Source: Pseudaeromonas paramecii (lineage in GTDB: Bacteria; Pseudomonadota; Gammaproteobacteria; Enterobacterales; Aeromonadaceae). Taken from it: a stretch of DNA of 64,000 nt. Position 1 is the first letter of the stretch. Each line of letters opens with the position of its first letter. Positions 58,395-64,000 of the stretch are shown in pieces. The DNA lies in the NCBI RefSeq assembly GCF_039540575.1, contig NZ_BAABFC010000025.1, positions 11,332 through 75,331 of the forward strand, in the 5' to 3' direction. The translations under genes were made by a program, and so were the position numbers. Under the pieces are notes generated by a model. The model worked only from the letters and a program-made list of their open reading frames with translations, ran no database searches and was not told the DNA's origin.

Positions 58395-59100
58395 GGCTGA
58401 CTTCGGCGATCAGCATGTAGCCGCTGCCACGTATGGTCTTGATGATGCGGGGGCTCTTGCCGTTGTCGCCCAGTTTTTGCCGCAGCCGGCTGATCTGCAC
58501 ATCAATGCCGCGCTCCATGGGCAGGGTTTCCCGGCCTCGGGTGGCGTCGCTGATGGTGTCGCGATCCAGCACCTGCCCCGGGTGCTGCAAGAACAGGGAG
58601 AGCAGAATGAAGTCGCTGCCGGTCAGATCCATCTGACTGCCATCGTCGTTCACCAACTGCTGGCTGAGGGTATCCAGGCTCCAGTCGGCGAAGCGGATGC
58701 GGCGGCCATTTTCCTTGATGGGCTGGCGGAACTCGGCACGACGCAACAGCGCCTTGATGCGGGCCATCAACTCCCGGGGGCTGAAGGGTTTGGCGATGTA
58801 GTCATCGGCACCCAGCTCCAGGCCAATCACCCGATCGGCTTCGTCGGAGGCGGCCGTGAGCATGATGATGGGCACCTGGGAGCTGCGGCGGATCTGCTGG
58901 CACAGGCTGAAACCGTCGTCGCCGGGCATCATGACATCCAAAATGATGAGATCCGGCTGATGTTGTTCCAGTTGGCCATACATGGCGCGACCGTCGGCAG
59001 CCGTGATGACGTCAAAACCCGCGCGCGCCATGTATTCCTGCAGCAGCTCCCGGATTTCTTGATCATCATCCACGATAAGGATTTGTTTGCCTTTTGTCAT
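58384..59100 (-). CDS. OmpR-family response regulator
   Basis: 238 aa. Receiver with IVDDDQEIRELL, phospho-accepting Asp in LIILDVMMPGDDG and Lys in YIAKPFSPREL; C-terminal winged helix with RLRQKLGDNGKSPRIIKTIRGSGYML, the last part split by a short loop. ATG 59100 (MTKGKQILIVDDD) was preferred over an upstream TTG. First gene of the regulator-kinase-binding-protein operon, which it may control. Confidence 0.94.
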   Translation of the reverse strand: MTKGKQILIVDDDQEIRELLQEYMARAGFDVITAADGRAMYGQLEQHQPDLIILDVMMPGDDGFSLCQQIRRSSQVPIIMLTAASDEADRVIGLELGADDYIAKPFSPRELMARIKALLRRAEFRQPIKENGRRIRFADWSLDTLSQQLVNDDGSQMDLTGSDFILLSLFLQHPGQVLDRDTISDATRGRETLPMERGIDVQISRLRQKLGDNGKSPRIIKTIRGSGYMLIAEVSHED

Positions 59101-59248
59101 TTTCGCCAGACCACGCAATTAAGTGGGCAAATTGAACACAGTCAGCGTGGAAAATGCAAGCTGGTGGCCGGTTTGCTGTGATTCTATGAACAATAAATCC
59201 ACCGGCCAGAAGCGTTTTCAGACTCGCCTGAGTGATTTTTCTATCCAC

Positions 59249-60409
59249 TCACCTCCGCTCCAGCAGGGTGCTGATCCCCTGACCCAGACCGATGCACATG
59301 GTGGCCAGACCAAACTGACCGTCGATCCGCCGTAATTGATGCACCAGACTGGTGAGAATGCGGGCGCCAGAGCAGCCCAGCGGGTGCCCCAGGGCGATGG
59401 CGCCCCCCTGGCGGTTGACCTTGTCATCCAGCTGGTCCTCCAGCCCCAGATCCCGTAGACAGGGCAGCACCTGGGCGGCAAAGGCCTCGTTGATTTCCAC
59501 CCTGTCCACATCCGCCAGGCTGAGGCCGGCGCGTTGGAGCGCCAATCGAGTGGCGGGGACGGGGCCATAGCCCATCAGGCAGGGCTCGCAGCCCACCACC
59601 GTCATGGCGCGCACCCGAGCCAGGACAGGCAGCTCTAGGCTCCTGGCCTTCGCTTCGCTCATCACCAGCAGGGCCGCGGCGCCATCGCTCAGCGCCGAGG
59701 CGTTGCCCGCCGTGATGCTGCCTTGCGGGTCGAAGACCGGCGGCAGGGCCGCCAGGGCAGCTAGGCTGGTGTCGGCACGGATCACCTCGTCCTGCTGCGC
59801 GAGCAGCGGCACGCCTTGGGGGTCATGGCCCGGGGTGGGGCAGATCTCCTGGGCCCAGAGGCCCGCCTGCTGGGTTTGCCAGGCCAGACGGTGTGAGCGC
59901 AGGGCAAAGGCGTCCTGCTCGGCCCGGCTGATGGAAAACTGTTGTGCCAAGTATTCGGCGGTGAACCCCATACGGGTGGCGCCCAGGCTGAGGTGGTGGG
60001 CCAGGCCGGGGTGAAAGTCCAGCCCCTTATCCATGGGCAGGTGGCCCATCTGCTCGACACCCCCGACCAGGCAGGCCTGGGCATCCCCCACCATGATGGC
60101 GCGGCAGGCATCGTGCAGCGCCTGCATCGAGGAGCCGCACAAGCGGTTGACGGTCACCGCCGGGACGCTGGTAGGCAAGCCGGCCAGCAGGGCGGCGTTG
60201 CGGGCAATATTGAATCCCTGCTCCGCCGATTGTTGGACGCAGCCCCAATAGATGTCGTCTATGTCGGTTGGCGGCAGCGCCGGATGACGCTGGAGCAGGG
60301 CCCGCATCAGGTGGGCCGAGAGCACTTCGGCCCGCACATGGCGGAAAACACCCTGGCGGGCACGCCCCATGGGGGTGCGCAGGGCATCGACGATCACGGC
60401 CTGTTGCAT
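59249..60409 (-). CDS. fadA: 3-ketoacyl-CoA thiolase FadA
   Basis: 386-aa thiolase, the last step of beta-oxidation. The nucleophilic Cys is in RLCGSSMQALHDA (near residue 91), and the base-providing motifs NEAFAAQV and GHPLGCSGARI are present. It overlaps the fadB end by 16 bp and forms the alpha2beta2 complex with FadB. Confidence 0.95.
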   Translation of the reverse strand: MQQAVIVDALRTPMGRARQGVFRHVRAEVLSAHLMRALLQRHPALPPTDIDDIYWGCVQQSAEQGFNIARNAALLAGLPTSVPAVTVNRLCGSSMQALHDACRAIMVGDAQACLVGGVEQMGHLPMDKGLDFHPGLAHHLSLGATRMGFTAEYLAQQFSISRAEQDAFALRSHRLAWQTQQAGLWAQEICPTPGHDPQGVPLLAQQDEVIRADTSLAALAALPPVFDPQGSITAGNASALSDGAAALLVMSEAKARSLELPVLARVRAMTVVGCEPCLMGYGPVPATRLALQRAGLSLADVDRVEINEAFAAQVLPCLRDLGLEDQLDDKVNRQGGAIALGHPLGCSGARILTSLVHQLRRIDGQFGLATMCIGLGQGISTLLERR

Positions 60410-62475
60410 GACGATACCTCCGGATAGCCGCGTGATTCGGCCAGTGCCAGGCGGCGGCTCAGGGCCGGATGCCGATAGCGCGGGTGGGGCAGGGCGAGGG
60501 CATCCACCTCATCCAGCAGGCGGGCCAGGCCGTAATCATCCAGATAGGCACAGGGGCCGCCGCGGAACGCCGGGAAGCCGGCGCCCAGGCGCATGGCCTC
60601 ATCCAGCTCGGCCGCGCTGGCAACCACTTTTTCTTCTAGGCAGAGTGCCGCCTCCTCCAGCAGGGGCAGCAGCAATTGCAGGGTCAGGGAGTCATCCGGC
60701 GGCGCCTTGAGGGTATCATCACGCCAGGCGGGATCGGGGATGGGCTGGCCGTGAGCATAGCGATAAAAGCCGGCACCCTGATGGCGGCCGCCTCGGCCAG
60801 CCTGCAGGTGCGTCGACAAGGGATCGGTCGCTGGCCGGGCGAAGCGATCCGACAGCTGGCTGGTCAGTTGGCACAGGATCTGGCGGGCGTTGGCCAGTCC
60901 CATCTCATCCAGCAGACGGGCCGGCCCTTGGGGCCAGCCAAACTGTCGGGTCATCAGGGCGTCCAGCCGATAGGGGCTGATACCACGGGCCACCAGTTCC
61001 AGAAACGCCGCCAGGTAGGCAAACCGCAGGCGGTTGACCAAAAAGCCGGGACCATCTGCTACCTGGAGGGGGACTTTACCCAGTTGCCTGGCCAGATCCA
61101 CCAGCTGCTGGCGCTGCGCCGCCGCCATGGCGGCAGGCAACACCAGCTCGACCAGGGACTGGCTAAAATGCATGCCAGCCAGACGCTCCGGATGGCGTAA
61201 GCCCCGGGCCTGCGGCGCTATGCCCAGGGAAGAGGTAGTGCTCACTAGCAGGGCCGGTTCCGGCAGCAGGGACTCGAGGGTCTGCCAGAGCGCCTGCTTG
61301 GCGGCAAGCTCCTCATCGATGGCTTCCAGCACCCATGGGCTGTCCGCCAACTGTTCAGGCCGCTCCAGCAGCTGCAGATGTTGCCAGCGTGCCGCCTGGC
61401 CGGCTGCCGGCAAGCTCTGCCAACGTTGGGCGAGGGATTCGGCCAGGGTGGCCCGCCGTGCGGTATCGGCCTCGTAGAGTCGGACCTGGAGTCCGCGTTC
61501 CAGTGCCCAGTCCGCCAGATCCTGTCCCATGAGCCCGCCGCCGACCAGGCTCAAACTGGAGACGTTACGGGTGGGACGCTGGCGCTGTTTCGCCTGTAGG
61601 CTGAGAAAGTGACCGATAAGATGACGGGTCTGGGGGCGAGGACACAGCTGTAGAAAATGATGCTGCTCCGTTTGCTGGGCGGCCGCGCGGGGCTGATTCA
61701 GGCTGGCGGCCAACGCCGCAATGGCCCGAGCGGGGGCCTCGCCCTGCGCCGGCGCACTGGCGAGGCGCTGGCGTGCCAGCTGCAGGGTGAGTTGTTGCTC
61801 ACTGACCGGCAAGGCCAGGGGCTGCAACCTGGCGGGCCGGCGGGCTCGCCAGTCCAGTTCGCCCGTGCTGGCCCGCGTCAACAGCGTCAGGCCGGCCTGC
61901 TGCAGATCTGTGGTCGCACAGATGCCGTCCACGGCGCCTTCGGCCAGCAGTTGGGCCGCTGGGCGGGGCGTGCCTTCCAAAATCCAGGCCAGTGCCGGAT
62001 CCAGACCGATCAGCCGCGGCAGCCGCACACAGCCACCAAAGCCAGGCAAGATCCCCAGTCGAGTCTCGGGTAAGCCCATCAGGGTATCCTGGCTGGCCAT
62101 CCGGTAATCGCAGGCCAGGGCCAGCTCAGTGCCGCCGCCCAGCACGTGCCCCTGTAACAAGGCGACCGTGGGACAGGGCAGGTCCTCTAGCTGATTGAAC
62201 AGGATGCGCGCCTGTTCCAGCCAGCTCACCAACTGATGATGCGGGCCGGCAAAGGCCGGCAGGAATTCCTTGATGTCGGCCCCTAGGATAAAGTGGGTCT
62301 TCTTAGAGAAGAGCAGCAAACCGCTGGGCGGCTGACTGCTAAGGCGATGCAGGCAGCTAGACAGGGTTGCCAGCGTTAGTCGATCGAGCAGATTGGCTGC
62401 ACCAGGCGCATCGAATACCAGGGCCTGATAGCCTTGCCCCAAGGCGACGAGCTGGACGGGATCGGTGTGATTCAT
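60394..62475 (-). CDS. fadB: Fatty oxidation complex alpha subunit FadB
   Basis: 693 aa, about 20 shorter than typical FadB. N-terminal enoyl-CoA hydratase domain: GHVLGGGTELALACDYRMA and LPETRLGILPGFGG hold the two catalytic glutamates. The NAD-binding domain has LVGGGLMGQDLA. The dehydrogenase catalytic site keeps His (GMHFSQSLVELV), Glu and the later Asn (GPGFLVNRLRF) but lacks about five residues between His and Glu compared with the usual HFFNPxxxMPLVE. ATG 62475 follows GGGAGG; an upstream in-frame extension was rejected. Confidence 0.92.
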   Translation of the reverse strand: MNHTDPVQLVALGQGYQALVFDAPGAANLLDRLTLATLSSCLHRLSSQPPSGLLLFSKKTHFILGADIKEFLPAFAGPHHQLVSWLEQARILFNQLEDLPCPTVALLQGHVLGGGTELALACDYRMASQDTLMGLPETRLGILPGFGGCVRLPRLIGLDPALAWILEGTPRPAAQLLAEGAVDGICATTDLQQAGLTLLTRASTGELDWRARRPARLQPLALPVSEQQLTLQLARQRLASAPAQGEAPARAIAALAASLNQPRAAAQQTEQHHFLQLCPRPQTRHLIGHFLSLQAKQRQRPTRNVSSLSLVGGGLMGQDLADWALERGLQVRLYEADTARRATLAESLAQRWQSLPAAGQAARWQHLQLLERPEQLADSPWVLEAIDEELAAKQALWQTLESLLPEPALLVSTTSSLGIAPQARGLRHPERLAGMHFSQSLVELVLPAAMAAAQRQQLVDLARQLGKVPLQVADGPGFLVNRLRFAYLAAFLELVARGISPYRLDALMTRQFGWPQGPARLLDEMGLANARQILCQLTSQLSDRFARPATDPLSTHLQAGRGGRHQGAGFYRYAHGQPIPDPAWRDDTLKAPPDDSLTLQLLLPLLEEAALCLEEKVVASAAELDEAMRLGAGFPAFRGGPCAYLDDYGLARLLDEVDALALPHPRYRHPALSRRLALAESRGYPEVSSCNRP

Positions 62476-62561
62476 GAGAACCTCCCTGCTGGGGTGCTCG
62501 GCCCGACTCATCCAACTATGGGCAGCGACTGGCTGATTTTCAACGAGGAGACCAGACCGCC

Positions 62562-63173
62562 ATGAAGGGCTATGAGATCCCAGCCGAAACGCAGGTGATC
62601 AGCGAAGAGATCAAGAAGAGCCGCTTTATCACCTATGTAGGGCATAAGGTGGGCCTGGCGGCCAGTCGAGCCTGGTGGGCCGAACTGCGCCGAGAACATC
62701 CCCAGGCGCGCCATCTGGGCTGGGCCAGCATTGCCGGGCAACCGGACGATGGCCAGCAATATGGCTTTAGTGATGATGGCGAGCCGGCGGGTACCACGGG
62801 CAAGCCAATGTTGGCGCAGTTGCAAGGCAGTGGCCTGGGAGAGGTGACGGCCGTGGTGGTGCGTTACTACGGCGGGATACGCCTGGGAACAGGCGGGTTG
62901 GTGCGCGCCTATGGCGGCGGTGTGGCACAGGCCTTGACGCAAGTGTCACGCTGTCAGGTACGTCTGCTGAGCCTGTTCAGCCTCAGTTGTGACTACGGTG
63001 ATCTGGAACCGGTGCAATGGTGTTTGAAAACCGCGGAGGCTGAGGTGATAGAGTGTCATTATCAGGAGCGCATCCGGTGGCAGATTGCCTGTGCGGCAGA
63101 CATGGCACCAACGCTGGCGGAGGAGCTGGCGCAGCGCACACAGGGGCGAGTCCTGCTTCTGTCTACCAGCTAA
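62562..63173 (+). CDS. YigZ family protein (IMPACT family)
   Basis: 203 aa. The N-terminal IMPACT/UPF0029 domain has EEIKKSRFITYVGHKV, GEPAGTTGKPML and VVVRYYGGIRLGTGGLVRAYG; the C-terminal domain is ferredoxin-like. Members are often linked to translation or ribosome function, but the role is unclear. In E. coli it also lies between fadBA and hemG. Confidence 0.92.
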   Translation: MKGYEIPAETQVISEEIKKSRFITYVGHKVGLAASRAWWAELRREHPQARHLGWASIAGQPDDGQQYGFSDDGEPAGTTGKPMLAQLQGSGLGEVTAVVVRYYGGIRLGTGGLVRAYGGGVAQALTQVSRCQVRLLSLFSLSCDYGDLEPVQWCLKTAEAEVIECHYQERIRWQIACAADMAPTLAEELAQRTQGRVLLLSTS

Positions 63174-63205
63174 CAACAATAATCGGGTCGAACCAAGGAG
63201 ATGTC

Positions 63206-63724
63206 ATGAGAGTTGCCGTTTTTTATTCCAGCCGTAATGGCCAAACCCGAAAAATCCTTGAAACCCTGCTGCAAGGACAACCGGATGCCCAGGTGGAATG
63301 GTACGACCTGCACCAGTATCCAAAAAAGAATCTGACCAAGTATGACAAGGTGCTGATCGGCGCCTCTATCCGTTACGGTCATTTTCATCCTTCCCTGGAG
63401 AGTTTCATTCAGGGGCACCTTGAACAGCTTAAAGCGGTGGATGCCAATCTGATCGGGGTCTGTCTGACGGCCCGCAAGCCGGAGAAGGCAACGCCAAAGA
63501 CCAACCCTTACATGCGCAAGCTACTGGCCAGAGTGGCTTGGCATCCCCAGCGCGCCGCCGTCTTTGCGGGTGCACTGCGCTATAGCCAGTACAACTGGTG
63601 GCAGACACGCATCATCCAACTGATCATGAAGATGACCGGCGGACAGACGGATACCTCTGTGGATGTAGAGTTGACCGACTGGGCTGCGGTGGAGGAATTT
63701 GGCCGGCAACTCTGGTCTCGCTAG
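63206..63724 (+). CDS. hemG: Menaquinone-dependent protoporphyrinogen IX dehydrogenase
   Basis: 172-aa flavodoxin-like FMN enzyme of haem synthesis. The FMN loop is FYSSRNGQTRKIL, and KVLIGASIRYGHFHPSLESF and ALRYSQYNWWQTRIIQLIM are characteristic. ATG 63206 follows AAGGAG. It lies 32 bp after yigZ; trkH, present between them in E. coli, is absent. An rRNA operon promoter follows. Confidence 0.93.
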   Translation: MRVAVFYSSRNGQTRKILETLLQGQPDAQVEWYDLHQYPKKNLTKYDKVLIGASIRYGHFHPSLESFIQGHLEQLKAVDANLIGVCLTARKPEKATPKTNPYMRKLLARVAWHPQRAAVFAGALRYSQYNWWQTRIIQLIMKMTGGQTDTSVDVELTDWAAVEEFGRQLWSR

Positions 63725-63795
63725 GGCGTAGTTGCGGGGAATTCCGCCGCTTTGCCTCATTTCTGAACGATCGCACCAAAAGATGCAAAATCCCC

Positions 63796-63823
63796 TTGCG
63801 GCGCGGCGCGGGCTCCCTATAAT
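63796..63823 (+). promoter_or_regulatory. rRNA operon promoter P1
   Basis: TTGCGG (63796-63801), a 16-bp spacer and TATAAT (63818-63823), followed by a GC-rich discriminator GCGCCC, the pattern of stringently controlled rrn P1 promoters. The preceding 70 bp (63725-63795) contain no gene. Confidence 0.85.
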
Positions 63824-63879
63824 GCGCCCTCACTGACACGGCGCACGACGCCGGGTGAGCAAGGCGAGTCAAGCCCAGC

Positions 63880-63907
63880 TTGACAAGCCGATAGAGCTGG
63901 GTAGAAT
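63880..63907 (+). promoter_or_regulatory. rRNA operon promoter P2
   Basis: TTGACA (63880-63885), a 16-bp spacer and TAGAAT (63902-63907), about 85 bp downstream of P1, matching the tandem P1-P2 layout of rrn operons. Confidence 0.85.
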
Positions 63908-63934
63908 GCGCAGCTCTTGGCGAAAAGCCAAACC

Positions 63935-64000
63935 GCTCTTTAACAATTCAATTCAAGCAATCTGTGTGGGCACTCGCAGAGGTTGAAGTCAATCGACAAA
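63935..64000 (+). ncRNA. rRNA leader with boxA antitermination site (partial)
   Basis: GCTCTTTAACA at 63935-63945 is the rrn boxA, bound by NusB/S10 to prevent premature termination. The leader then continues with CAATCTGTGTGGGCACTCGC, the usual spacer before 16S in gammaproteobacteria. The 16S gene itself starts beyond the window. Confidence 0.88.

Noticed and set aside
1..64000. CRISPR array, insertion sequence or prophage
   Set aside because: No regularly spaced direct repeats, transposase, integrase or phage structural gene was seen on either strand.

Overview
The window is 64 kb of GC-rich (roughly 60% or more, by eye) gammaproteobacterial chromosome spanning the replication origin. Gene content and order fit an aquatic gammaproteobacterium close to the Aeromonadales (an Oceanimonas/Oceanisphaera/Zobellella-like genome). 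That placement is inferred from synteny and protein style; no search was run. GATC sites are strongly clustered at the origin, which implies Dam/SeqA control of replication.

Left arm, mostly minus strand (1-10.4 kb): the ATP synthase operon atpI-B-E-F-H-A-G (atpG lacks only its stop codon at the window edge), then parA-parB, rsmG and mnmG, the chromosomal origin oriC (about 9.46-9.93 kb) and mioC. mnmG-oriC-mioC is the enterobacterial/Vibrio arrangement.

Accessory block (10.4-36.4 kb), lying between mioC and mnmE, which are close together in many relatives: (i) efp with earP, the arginine-rhamnosylation version of EF-P; (ii) an EamA transporter; (iii) a seven-gene arsenic operon with an ArsC-ArsR fusion, ACR3, a phosphatase, an ArsP-like permease, a CxxC mini-thioredoxin, GAPDH and ArsJ; (iv) a flagellar outer-membrane ring module flgH-flgP-flgT plus one unknown gene, behind a sigma-54-like promoter and divergent from a degenerate two-component pair; (v) an OmpA-like lipoprotein; (vi) pqiABC; (vii) a GAF protein with a degenerate GGDEF domain; (viii) pyrC; (ix) dabB-dabA (inorganic carbon uptake) with a sua5/tsaC gene and a divergent NhaR-like LysR regulator.

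DnaA region (36.4-46.8 kb): mnmE, yidC, yidD, rnpA and rpmH on the minus strand, then dnaA, dnaN, recF and gyrB on the plus strand. The rpmH-dnaA gap has its own DnaA boxes, GATC cluster and a 13-mer shared with oriC, so it looks like a second or remnant origin. A perfect parS site lies inside recF and a near-perfect one lies between avtA and glyS, matching the parAB genes in the left arm.

Right arm (46.8-64 kb): a PAS-GGDEF diguanylate cyclase with a CheC-type response regulator, avtA, glyQS, tag, zntB, tusA, two small membrane-protein genes, a two-component system with an orphan sugar-type binding protein, fadBA, yigZ and hemG, and finally tandem P1/P2 promoters and boxA of an rRNA operon whose 16S gene starts beyond the window. 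hemG followed by rrn matches E. coli. No tRNA, CRISPR array, insertion sequence or prophage was recognised.
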